Source: Gallionella sp.
GTDB lineage: Bacteria; Pseudomonadota; Gammaproteobacteria; Burkholderiales; Gallionellaceae
DNA: 64,000 bases
Reading direction: 5' to 3'
Assembly (NCBI GenBank): GCA_028714075.1
Contig: JAQTMZ010000008.1
Span: 38,269-102,268 of the forward strand
Below are positions 18,136 through 25,629 of this stretch, in pieces. The notes under the pieces were generated by a model that saw nothing but the letters and a program-made list of their open reading frames with translations, did no database searches and had not been told where the DNA came from. Each line of letters opens with the position of its first letter. Position 1 is the first letter of the stretch. Made by a program: the position numbers and the translations under genes.

Positions 18136-19029
18136 TCATTCGCAATCAGCGACTGCGTCATGAAAATCATTTTCATGGACGATAAGCAATCTGGTGCCTG
18201 ACTTTCGTAATTCAACCGCCTTTTCAACCTTTCGTCCATAACATGCGTACGCCCAACATGGATTACCATCCGCACCGATGATCAGATAACTAACTTTTGC
18301 ACTCATTGAAGGAACAACTTCACCACCAAGGCGGTTCACAATTTCTGCGAGTTGAGAGCGTGTATATCGCGTGGATGCACCGGTAAAACAGAACTTTGAG
18401 CCTTCAAATTCTATCTCTGGACAAACGGCGCAAAGACCAACAAGTGTTACATCCTCTGAAATTGATGGGCTGACGATTGTGCGCCCATCAAGCACAGCAA
18501 TGAACTCAGAGAAGAAGTCTTTGAGCATCTTGTGCTCTTGCTCATCGATCTTCTTATCCGCGAGGACAGCGATGATAAGGCTTTCAATTTCATCGTATGG
18601 CCAACAGGTTTTGAGGTGCTCATGATCTTGAAGCCACGATGATAGTCCACGCAGCTCCTCCTCAGAGATGTGCCCGTCAGCAACGATGCCACCAAGCATA
18701 GCGTGAAGGCGCTGAAGATCAGCGGTTGTTTTGTCGTAGTACTCAGTTGAGCGTAAGCGCTCGCACAGCCAAATGATGTCTTCTTGTTCATCTTGCGTGA
18801 GTACGCCATCAGTCATTGCTGCCTGAACTACCGGAACCAGTTCATTGAAGGGATGGCGGTCTTGTAGCTCAGCATGTTCACTAAGCCAGAGATGAAGAAA
18901 ATCATATTCAGAGACATTGATCGCACCATCAATCGAAACTCCCTCTATGATACCCAAAAGGGAATTCACCGACTTTTCAAGCTGGGCACGAGTGGTGAAC
19001 TTCGCGTATTTCAGATGATCGGGATGCAT
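18136..19029 (-). CDS. BRCT-domain protein with N-terminal TerB/EF-hand-like helical repeats
   Basis: A 297-residue protein with no signal peptide. The C-terminal ~85 residues form a BRCT domain (FEGSKFCFTGASTRYTRSQL, LGGEVVPSMSAKVSYLIIG, GRKVEKAVEL) like that at the end of NAD-dependent DNA ligase. The N-terminal two thirds hold three similar helical units with an acidic, calcium-loop-like pattern (VSIDGAINVSEYDFLHLWL, MTDGVLTQDEQEDIIWL, VADGHISEEELRGLSSWL, VLADKKIDEQEHKML). BRCT suggests a DNA-repair or protein-binding role; the specific function is unknown. It is poorer in GC than its neighbours and sits next to a toxin-antitoxin pair and a MITE-like repeat, so horizontal acquisition is plausible. 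Confidence 0.82.
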   Translation of the reverse strand: MHPDHLKYAKFTTRAQLEKSVNSLLGIIEGVSIDGAINVSEYDFLHLWLSEHAELQDRHPFNELVPVVQAAMTDGVLTQDEQEDIIWLCERLRSTEYYDKTTADLQRLHAMLGGIVADGHISEEELRGLSSWLQDHEHLKTCWPYDEIESLIIAVLADKKIDEQEHKMLKDFFSEFIAVLDGRTIVSPSISEDVTLVGLCAVCPEIEFEGSKFCFTGASTRYTRSQLAEIVNRLGGEVVPSMSAKVSYLIIGADGNPCWAYACYGRKVEKAVELRKSGTRLLIVHENDFHDAVADCE

Positions 19030-19110
19030 ATTGGCTCCTGACAGATATGAAGGCTTGTGATAGGGGCATAAGCATAGCGCATTGCACCAGATGTGTGCGG
19101 TACATACTCA

Positions 19111-19252
19111 AGGGTGCCTCTAAAAATCAAAATTTCTAAGTCAGGCTAGGCGCGCGCAAAAAATCGCAGCGCCGCATATTGAGCATATGTAAGCAAGATT
19201 TTTCGCGCGCAACAACGCATGGCGACGAAATTTTGGTTTTGAGAGGTACCCT
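19111..19252. mobile_element. MITE-like long imperfect palindrome abutting the polA stop codon
   Basis: A 142-base element with 26-bp imperfect terminal inverted repeats: left end AGGGTGCCTCTAAAAATCAA, right end (reverse complement) AGGGTACCTCTCAAAACCAA. Internal arms GCGCGCAAAAAATC (about 19151-19164) and GATTTTTCGCGCGC continue the palindrome, so nearly the whole unit folds back on itself. It encodes nothing. The ends resemble insertion-sequence termini, so it is probably a non-autonomous transposon remnant. Its right end overlaps the polA TAG (19251-19253). Confidence 0.75.
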
Positions 19253-22076
19253 AATGCGCCTCATCCCAATTCTTCCCAACCCCCAATTCCACCAGCAGCG
19301 GCACTTTCAATTCGGCGACGCCGCACATCAGTTTGGGCAGCATGTCTTTCACCAGATGCAGTTCCGCCTGCGGCACTTCCAGCACCAGTTCGTCGTGCAC
19401 CTGCATGATTAAACGGCTGTGCAGCTTTTCGGTTTCCAGCCAGTGCTGCACTTTAATCATCGCGAGCTTGATCAGGTCGGCGGCGGTGCCCTGCATCGGC
19501 GCGTTGATCGCGGCGCGTTCTGCGCCCTGGCGCTTCATGCCGTTGCTGCTGTTGATCTCGGACAGCCATAAGCGCCGCCCGAACACGGTCTCGACGTAGC
19601 CTTGCTGTTTGGCCTGGTCGCGGGTGCGCTGCATGTAGTCGGCGACGCCGGGGTAGCGCGCGAAGTAGCGGTCGATGTAGGCGGTCGCGGCACCGCGCTC
19701 GATGCCGAGTTGCTTGGCGAGGCCGAAGGCCGACATGCCGTAGATCAGGCCGAAGTTGATAACCTTGGCGTAGCGGCGCTGCTCGCTGTCCACGTCGGCA
19801 GGCGCGACCATGAAAATTTCGGCGGCGGTGGCGCGGTGGATATCCTCGTTGTTGGCGAAGGAATGCAGCAGCCCTGCATCGCCGGACAGGTGCGCCATGA
19901 TGCGCAATTCGATCTGCGAATAATCGGCGGACACGATGCGGCTGTCGGGCGGCGCGATGAAGGCCTCGCGGATGCGGCGGCCTTCGGCGGTGCGCACCGG
20001 AATGTTCTGCAGATTGGGATCACTGGAAGCCAGCCGCCCGGTGACCGCGACCGCCTGCGAGTAGCTGGTGTGCACGCGCCCGGTCTGGCGATCCACCATC
20101 TGCGGCAGCTTGTCGGTGTAGGTGGATTTGAGTTTCGCCATACCGCGATAGTCGAGCAGGATTTTCGGCAGCGGGTAGTCGAGCGCCAGTTCCTGCAACA
20201 CTTCTTCATCGGTGGACGGCGTGCCGCTCGGGGTTTTTTTCTTCACCGGCAATTGCAGTTTATCGAACAGGATTTCCTGTATCTGCTTCGGCGAATTCAG
20301 GTTGAACGGTTGCCCGGCGGCCTCGTGCGCCCTGGCTTCCAGCGCGATGAGCTTTTCGCCCAGCTCGCGGCTTTGGATCTTCAGCAGCTCGCAGTCGAGC
20401 AGCACGCCGTTGCGTTCCATCGTGTACAGCACATGCATGCTCGGCAGCTCGATGTCGCGGTACACATGCTGCAAGCCGCTCTGCACCGCGATCTGTGGTG
20501 CGAGCGCATGGTGCAGTTGCAGCGTGATGTCGGCGTCCTCGGCGGCATAGCGCGTGGCGGTGTCGAGATCGACCTGATCGAAGCAAATCTGCTTCGCGCC
20601 CTTGCCGACAACTTCGGCGTAGCTGATGGTCTGCACATTGAGATGGCGCAGCGCGAGGTTGTCCATGTCGTGCGGTTTGTGGCTCTCCAGCACATAGGAT
20701 TGCAGCAGCGTGTCGTCGTGGATACCCGCCAGCCGGATGCCGTGATTGGCGAAAATGTGCAGGTCATATTTGAGGTTTTGCCCGAGCTTCTTGTGGCGCG
20801 CGCTTTCCAGCCACGGCTTGAGCTTGTGCAACGCATGGTCGCGCTTGAGCTGATCTGGCGCGCCGGGATAGCGGTGCGCCAGCGGCAGGTAGGCCGCCTC
20901 ATGCGGCGTGACCGCAAACGAGATACCGACCAGTTGCGCGTTCATCACGTCGAGGCCGGTGGTTTCGGTATCCACGCAGGCCAGTTCGGCGGCGAGCAGT
21001 TTTTCCAGCCAGACATCGAGCTGGGAGCCGGTGAGGATGGTTTGGTAATGGGCGCTGTCGGTGCGGGTGGGGGTGGCAGCCTCTTCAAGTGCTACCCCAT
21101 CCCCACCCCGGCCCTCCCCTTGAAGGGGAGGGGGCGATTGTTCCTTCCCCTTCAGGGGGAAGGTCAGGATGGGGGTGGGGGTTTGCTGGCTGGTTGCGGG
21201 AAGTAATAACTCCCGCAGCCAGTTCTTGAACTCGAATTTTTCATACAGGCTGCGCAGTTGCTCCGTATCCGGGGCGGGTGGAATCAATTCGCTGTACGCC
21301 TGCGGCAACGCCACATCGCATTTCACGGTGAGCAGGCGGCGCGCCTGCGGCAGCCAATCGAGCGCCTTGCGCAGGTTCTCGCCGACCACGCCGCCGACCT
21401 CGCCGGCATGCTGCATCAGGTTATCCAGCGTGCCATATTGCGCGAGCCATTTCACCGCCGTTTTTGGGCCAACCTTTTCCACGCCCGGCACGTTGTCCAC
21501 CGCATCGCCGGTCAGCGTCAGGTAATCGAGGATGCGTTCCGGCGGCACGCCAAATTTTGTGGTGACATTGGCGATGTCCAATGTCTCGTTGCTCATGGTG
21601 TTGATCAGCGTCACGCGCTCGTTCACCAGTTGCGCGAGGTCTTTGTCGCCCGTCGCCACGATGCAGCGCACGCCGTCCTGTGCGGCCTGTTGCGCCAGCG
21701 TGCCGATCACGTCGTCCGCCTCCACGCCATCCTGCATCAGGATGTTCCAGCCGGACGCGGCGATGGCCTGATGCAGCGGCTCTATCTGCCGCACCAGGTC
21801 GTCCGGCATCGGCGCGCGATGCGCCTTGTACTGCGGATACCAGTCATCGCGGAAGGTTTTGCCTTTTGCATCGAACACGCACAGGCTATAATTCGCCGGG
21901 TAATCGTGGCGCAGTTTGCGCAGCATGTTGAGCACACCGTAGATCGCGCCGGTCGGAAAGCCTTCGCGGTTGCGCAGATCGGGCATCGCATGGAACGCGC
22001 GATACAGGAAAGATGAGCCGTCCACCAACAGCAATGTTTTACCGGAATCCGCTTTGTTAAAATTCATTTTGTTCAT
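19251..22076 (-). CDS. polA: DNA polymerase I, with in-frame palindromic repeat in the interdomain linker
   Basis: A 941-residue replication and repair polymerase. Domains: 5'-3' exonuclease (about 12-290, LLLVDGSSFLYRAFHAMPDL, DGVEADDVIG, ATGDKDLAQL); 3'-5' exonuclease (about 345-520, CVDTETTGLD with the metal-binding Asp/Glu); polymerase with motif A DYSQIELRIMAHLSGD, motif B RRYAKVINFGLIYGMSAFG and motif C MQVHDELVLEVP. Residues about 299-327 are a Pro/Gly/Glu-rich stretch (LKGKEQSPPPLQGEGRGGDG) encoded by a palindromic repeat at 21094-21181, in the linker between the two nucleases. The ATG is only 21 bases from the divergent LOG-family start, so promoters must overlap coding sequence. Confidence 0.97.
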   Translation of the reverse strand: MNKMNFNKADSGKTLLLVDGSSFLYRAFHAMPDLRNREGFPTGAIYGVLNMLRKLRHDYPANYSLCVFDAKGKTFRDDWYPQYKAHRAPMPDDLVRQIEPLHQAIAASGWNILMQDGVEADDVIGTLAQQAAQDGVRCIVATGDKDLAQLVNERVTLINTMSNETLDIANVTTKFGVPPERILDYLTLTGDAVDNVPGVEKVGPKTAVKWLAQYGTLDNLMQHAGEVGGVVGENLRKALDWLPQARRLLTVKCDVALPQAYSELIPPAPDTEQLRSLYEKFEFKNWLRELLLPATSQQTPTPILTFPLKGKEQSPPPLQGEGRGGDGVALEEAATPTRTDSAHYQTILTGSQLDVWLEKLLAAELACVDTETTGLDVMNAQLVGISFAVTPHEAAYLPLAHRYPGAPDQLKRDHALHKLKPWLESARHKKLGQNLKYDLHIFANHGIRLAGIHDDTLLQSYVLESHKPHDMDNLALRHLNVQTISYAEVVGKGAKQICFDQVDLDTATRYAAEDADITLQLHHALAPQIAVQSGLQHVYRDIELPSMHVLYTMERNGVLLDCELLKIQSRELGEKLIALEARAHEAAGQPFNLNSPKQIQEILFDKLQLPVKKKTPSGTPSTDEEVLQELALDYPLPKILLDYRGMAKLKSTYTDKLPQMVDRQTGRVHTSYSQAVAVTGRLASSDPNLQNIPVRTAEGRRIREAFIAPPDSRIVSADYSQIELRIMAHLSGDAGLLHSFANNEDIHRATAAEIFMVAPADVDSEQRRYAKVINFGLIYGMSAFGLAKQLGIERGAATAYIDRYFARYPGVADYMQRTRDQAKQQGYVETVFGRRLWLSEINSSNGMKRQGAERAAINAPMQGTAADLIKLAMIKVQHWLETEKLHSRLIMQVHDELVLEVPQAELHLVKDMLPKLMCGVAELKVPLLVELGVGKNWDEAH
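21094..21181. repeat. REP-like palindrome inserted in frame in polA
   Basis: The outer arms are ACCCCATCCCCACC and, on the other side, GGATGGGGGTGGGGG. The inner hairpins are CCCTCCCCTTGAAGGGGAGGG and CTTCCCCTTCAGGGGGAAG. The unit has the look of an intergenic REP element but lies fully within the polA frame and keeps it open. It is similar to the repeat in the helicase gene at 25784-25865. Confidence 0.85.
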
Positions 22077-22097
22077 TTTTTGCTAAAAGGTAATTGC

Positions 22098-22814
22098 ATG
22101 AATACTCCGCCAAAACTGCCCTCTCCCGCAATACCGGAAGCATGGAACTCCAAGGAGGCTTGGCGCGTGTTCGGCATTATGTCAGAGTTCGTCTCCGCCA
22201 CCGACCGCCTTAACCGGATTCACCCCGCGGTGACCGTGTTCGGCAGCGCGCGCACCAAACCGGATCAGCCCTATTACAAACTCACCGAGGAAATTGCGCG
22301 CCTGCTTTCCGATGCCGGATTTTCGGTCATTTCCGGCGGCGGTCCCGGCATCATGGAAGCCGCCAACAAGGGCGCGTTCTACGGCAAATCGCCCAGCGTC
22401 GGGCTGAACATCCAGCTGCCGCACGAACAGTCCAGCAACCTCTACCAGAACATCAGCCAGACCTTCCAGCATTTCTTCGCGCGCAAAGTGATGTTCGTAA
22501 AATTCGCCAGCGCCTATGTGGTGATGCCCGGCGGCTTCGGCACGCTCGACGAACTGATGGAAGCGCTGACGCTGGTGCAGACCGGCAAGACGCGCAAGAT
22601 GCCGATCATCCTGGTCGGCAGCAAATTCTGGGGCGGCATGCTCGAATGGTTCCGCACCACATTGCTGGAAGAAAAAGTCATCAGCCCGGAAGACATGCAT
22701 TTGATCCAGCTCATCGACGAGCCGGAAGCCGTGGTTAGCGCGATTTTCAAACACTACGAGACACGCGGCTTCGAACCGTCGGAAGCGGAACGCGAGCGGC
22801 AGCTTTATCTGTAA
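22098..22814 (+). CDS. LOG-family protein (TIGR00730-type Rossmann fold)
   Basis: A 238-residue cytosolic protein of the LOG / former lysine-decarboxylase family. Members release cytokinin-like bases from nucleoside 5'-monophosphates or act as nucleotide phosphoribohydrolases. It has VTVFGSARTKPDQPYY, the nucleotide-binding SGGGPGIMEAANKGAF, and the signature PGGFGTLDELMEALTLVQ with the catalytic Arg/Glu region. ATG 22098 has AAAAGG 7 bases upstream; the longer frame to 22080 is unlikely. It is divergent from polA. The physiological substrate is not readable from sequence. Confidence 0.92.
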   Translation: MNTPPKLPSPAIPEAWNSKEAWRVFGIMSEFVSATDRLNRIHPAVTVFGSARTKPDQPYYKLTEEIARLLSDAGFSVISGGGPGIMEAANKGAFYGKSPSVGLNIQLPHEQSSNLYQNISQTFQHFFARKVMFVKFASAYVVMPGGFGTLDELMEALTLVQTGKTRKMPIILVGSKFWGGMLEWFRTTLLEEKVISPEDMHLIQLIDEPEAVVSAIFKHYETRGFEPSEAERERQLYL

Positions 22815-22825
22815 AATCTTTGTTG

Positions 22826-23332
22826 ATGCCGCACGTAAAAAGCTTCGCGCCCATTGAAAATGCCGATGCCAGAATTCTCATCCTGGGCAGCATGCCCGGC
22901 GAAGCATCGCTCAAAGCCGGCCAGTATTACGCGCACCCGCGCAACCTGTTCTGGCGCATCATGGGCGAGCTGCTCAACACCAAGCCGGATTTGCCTTACG
23001 ACAAAAGAGTTGCAACGCTGAAATCGGCACAGATAGCCCTGTGGGACGTACTCCGCTCATGCCGCCGCAAAGGCAGCATGGATTCCAATATCGATCACGG
23101 CTCGCTCACCCCCAACGACCTTGCGACGTTCTTCCAGCGCCATGCAAAAATCACCCATGTTTTTTTCAATGGTGCCAAGGCCGAGGAATGCTACCGGAAA
23201 CATGTGCCGCCCATCGCCGGAATTGAGCGCATCGAATACCTGCGCCTGCCATCCACCAGCCCGGCGAACGCTTCCGTTTCCTTTGAGCGCAAACTGGAGG
23301 CATGGCGGGCTGTAACAAAATGCCTGGCCTAG
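22826..23332 (+). CDS. Mug/uracil-DNA-glycosylase-superfamily DNA-deoxyinosine glycosylase
   Basis: A 168-residue protein of the uracil-DNA-glycosylase fold in the hypoxanthine/G:T-mismatch subgroup. The first motif is ILGSMPGEASLKAGQYYAHP (about 22-41) with NLFWRIMGELL; the later motif THVFFNGAKAEECYRKH and the terminal LPSTSPANAS correspond to the family's DNA-binding loop. It removes deaminated bases in base-excision repair. ATG 22826 follows the LOG-family stop by 11 bases, so they probably share a transcript. The exact base specificity is inference. Confidence 0.85.
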   Translation: MPHVKSFAPIENADARILILGSMPGEASLKAGQYYAHPRNLFWRIMGELLNTKPDLPYDKRVATLKSAQIALWDVLRSCRRKGSMDSNIDHGSLTPNDLATFFQRHAKITHVFFNGAKAEECYRKHVPPIAGIERIEYLRLPSTSPANASVSFERKLEAWRAVTKCLA

Positions 23333-23395
23333 CCCGCACAGACTGCCCGCACATCGGCTAAAATGCGCGCATTCCAATTCAGAGAGACCGATGCG

Positions 23396-23743
23396 ATGCG
23401 CTTCCTGTCCTTTTTGCTACTGAGCGGTTTCTCCGTTGCCGCTTTCGCCCAGAAACCGGTGCCCGCCAATCTCGAACCGCTGCCCCCGCCGCCCCCCTTC
23501 AATGCCGCAGATGCCGCACAGGATAGCGCACCAGAGGGTGAGCCGCAGGTGACCATCACCAAACAGACCGAGCAGACTATCGAGGAATATCGCGTGGGGG
23601 GAAGACTTTACATGATCAAGGTAACCCCCAAAGTCGGCGCACCGTATTATCTGGTAGATGACAAGGGCGACGGAAAGTTTGCGCGCCAGGAGAGTCTCGA
23701 TTCCGGCTTCCGCCCGCCACGCTGGATCATCCATCGCTTCTGA
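23396..23743 (+). CDS. Exported DUF2782 protein
   Basis: A 115-residue secreted protein with a Sec signal (MRFLSFLLLSGFSVAAFAQ), a Pro-rich linker (LEPLPPPPPF) and a small conserved domain (TITKQTEQTIEEYRVGGRLY, IKVTPKVGAPYYLVDDKGDG, PPRWIIHRF). This matches the DUF2782 family found next to polA and thrB in betaproteobacteria. Function unknown. I chose ATG 23396 because it begins the signal peptide; the frame is open to 23363. Confidence 0.85.
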   Translation: MRFLSFLLLSGFSVAAFAQKPVPANLEPLPPPPPFNAADAAQDSAPEGEPQVTITKQTEQTIEEYRVGGRLYMIKVTPKVGAPYYLVDDKGDGKFARQESLDSGFRPPRWIIHRF

Positions 23744-23792
23744 CGGGCATAGCAAGCAGCCACCCCTGATTATGAAACTCGCCAAGCCCGTT

Positions 23793-23836
23793 CCCTCTCC
23801 TCAATCCTCTCCCGCAAGCGGGCGAGGAGGCAAACG
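23793..23836. repeat. REP-like palindrome upstream of thrB
   Basis: The unit CCCTCTCCTCAATCCTCTCC followed by CGCAAGCGGGCGAGGAGGCA and AACG forms a hairpin around GCAAGC. It is 43/44 identical by eye to bases 55991-56034 inside nnrD, and its reverse complement resembles 43343-43379. It lies in the gap just before the thrB start. Confidence 0.9.
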
Positions 23837-23863
23837 AATCGCTGCGCGATTTTCACGTTAACG

Positions 23864-24805
23864 ATGTCGGTTTTTACTACGGTTTCCGAAACGGAACTCA
23901 CTGCCTGGCTGGGTGATTATTCGTTGGGCCAATTGCTGGAATTGCAGGGCATCGCATCGGGGGTAGAAAACACCAACTATTTTGTCACGACCAGCAATGG
24001 CCGCTTTGTGCTCACGCTGTTCGAAAGACTTGCCGCCGACGAGTTGCCGTTCTATCTGAACCTGATGGCGCATCTGGCGCGCCACGGCATTCCCTGCCCC
24101 AGCCCGGTGGCGAACCGGCGCAATCAATTTCTGGGTGAGCTTAACGGCAAGCCCGCCTGCATCGTCAGCCGCCTGAGCGGCAAATCCACCACCACGCCGA
24201 ACCTCGCGCAGTGCGCCGCCGTCGGCGCGATGCTCGGGCAGATGCACCTTGCCGGGCAGAGTTTCTCGCAGGTCATGCCCAATCCGCGCAGCGGCACATG
24301 GCGCGCGGCGACCGCGCCGCAGGTGCGCCCATTTCTGGATACCGGGCTGGCCGCATTGCTGGATAGCGAAGTCGCGCTGCACGCGCGGCAGGATTGGGCA
24401 TCCTTGCCGCAAGGGGTGATCCACGCGGATCTGTTCCGCGACAATGTGCTGCTGGAAGAAAACCGCGTCGGCGGACTGATCGATTTTTATTTCGCATGCA
24501 GCGACGCGCTGCTGTATGACGTGGCGATCACCGTCAACGACTGGTGCATGAATGCCGACGGCACGCTGGATGCGCCGCGCACACAGGCGCTGCTGCGCGC
24601 CTACCATGCGGTACGCCCGCTGCTGGATGGCGAACACACCGCGTGGCCGCTGATGCTGCGCGCTGCCGCGTTGCGCTTCTGGCTGTCGCGCCTGTTCGAT
24701 ATGTATTTGCCGCGCGACGGCGAGTTGACCCATGCGCATGACCCGCGCCACTTCGAGCGCATACTGAAAAACCACATCGCAACGGTGCAAGCCGTCTGGC
24801 TATAG
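23864..24805 (+). CDS. thrB: Homoserine kinase, choline-kinase fold (ThrB type II)
   Basis: A 313-residue enzyme that phosphorylates homoserine in threonine synthesis. Unlike the GHMP-type ThrB of enterics it has the aminoglycoside phosphotransferase fold typical of beta- and alphaproteobacteria: GIASGVENTNYFVTTSNGRF at the N-terminus, catalytic HADLFRDNVLL (about 188-198) and metal-binding LIDFYFACSD. Length is normal for this family (about 315). The gene lies between DUF2782 and BPSS1780-type genes, a conserved arrangement. A REP palindrome sits directly upstream. Confidence 0.94.
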   Translation: MSVFTTVSETELTAWLGDYSLGQLLELQGIASGVENTNYFVTTSNGRFVLTLFERLAADELPFYLNLMAHLARHGIPCPSPVANRRNQFLGELNGKPACIVSRLSGKSTTTPNLAQCAAVGAMLGQMHLAGQSFSQVMPNPRSGTWRAATAPQVRPFLDTGLAALLDSEVALHARQDWASLPQGVIHADLFRDNVLLEENRVGGLIDFYFACSDALLYDVAITVNDWCMNADGTLDAPRTQALLRAYHAVRPLLDGEHTAWPLMLRAAALRFWLSRLFDMYLPRDGELTHAHDPRHFERILKNHIATVQAVWL

Positions 24806-24817
24806 GGAGACAACAAC

Positions 24818-25591
24818 ATGGAACCGCAACGTCTGGCAGCAGGACAAGGCTTGAAATGGATCAAACAGGGTTACGCGCTGTTCATGAAAGCGCCGCTGCT
24901 GTGGATCGTATTGTTGCTGATCTGCATCATCGCAGTAGCCGGCTTATCCGCCGTGCCGGTGGTGGGCGAACCGCTCGCCAGCTTGCTGTTGCCGGCGGTG
25001 CTGGTCGGCCTGATGGTCGGCTGCCGCGCGCTGGAGCAAGGCGAGGAACTGGAATTGGCGCACCTGTTCAGCGGTTTCCAGCAACGCACCACGCAACTGG
25101 TCACGCTGGGCGGCATCGCGCTGGTCGGTCAATTCCTGATCTTCGGCGTGATGATAATGGTCGGCGGAGCCACGCTGGTCAGCATTCTGATGAGCGGCCA
25201 GCCGCCGCAAGACCCTGAAATCATCAAGCAGGCCATCTCGGGTGCAGCCATTGCCGTGCTGCTCGGCGCCACGCTGTTCACCGTGCTGGTCATGGCCATG
25301 CAATTTGCACCGATGCTGGTGTTCTTCAACAACATCGCGCCGGTGGCGGCGATGAGACTGAGCTTTCGCGCGTTTGTTTACAACATCGGCCCGATGACGG
25401 TGTATGGCCTGATAATTATATTGCTGGCGATACTCGCGACTATTCCGATGATGCTCGGCTGGCTGGTGCTGATGCCGGTCATGTTCACTTCGGCATATGC
25501 GGCCTACTGCGACATCTTCCCTGTTGCGAAAGAAAGCGCGCAGCCGCCTGCCGAGAGCGATGCTTTCACGCCGGGCGAGGAAAAATTCTAG
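24818..25591 (+). CDS. BPSS1780-family integral membrane protein
   Basis: A 257-residue inner-membrane protein. The N-terminus (LAAGQGLKWIKQGYALFMKA) and spacing of about six hydrophobic helices match the BPSS1780 family named in Burkholderia. The predicted helices include LLWIVLLLICIIAVAGLSAV and GLIIILLAILATIPMMLGWL. No enzymatic motif is visible and the function is unknown. It follows thrB by 12 bases, so it is probably co-transcribed. The C-terminus is acidic and Pro-containing, likely cytoplasmic. Confidence 0.88.
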   Translation: MEPQRLAAGQGLKWIKQGYALFMKAPLLWIVLLLICIIAVAGLSAVPVVGEPLASLLLPAVLVGLMVGCRALEQGEELELAHLFSGFQQRTTQLVTLGGIALVGQFLIFGVMIMVGGATLVSILMSGQPPQDPEIIKQAISGAAIAVLLGATLFTVLVMAMQFAPMLVFFNNIAPVAAMRLSFRAFVYNIGPMTVYGLIIILLAILATIPMMLGWLVLMPVMFTSAYAAYCDIFPVAKESAQPPAESDAFTPGEEKF

Positions 25592-25629
25592 TGCGGCAGG
25601 CGTAGCGTGCGCTGTGCGCACGATCAAAA

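Noticed and set aside
19602..21206. A 534-codon plus-strand frame antisense to polA
   Set aside because: Shadow of polA, with composition typical of a complementary frame.
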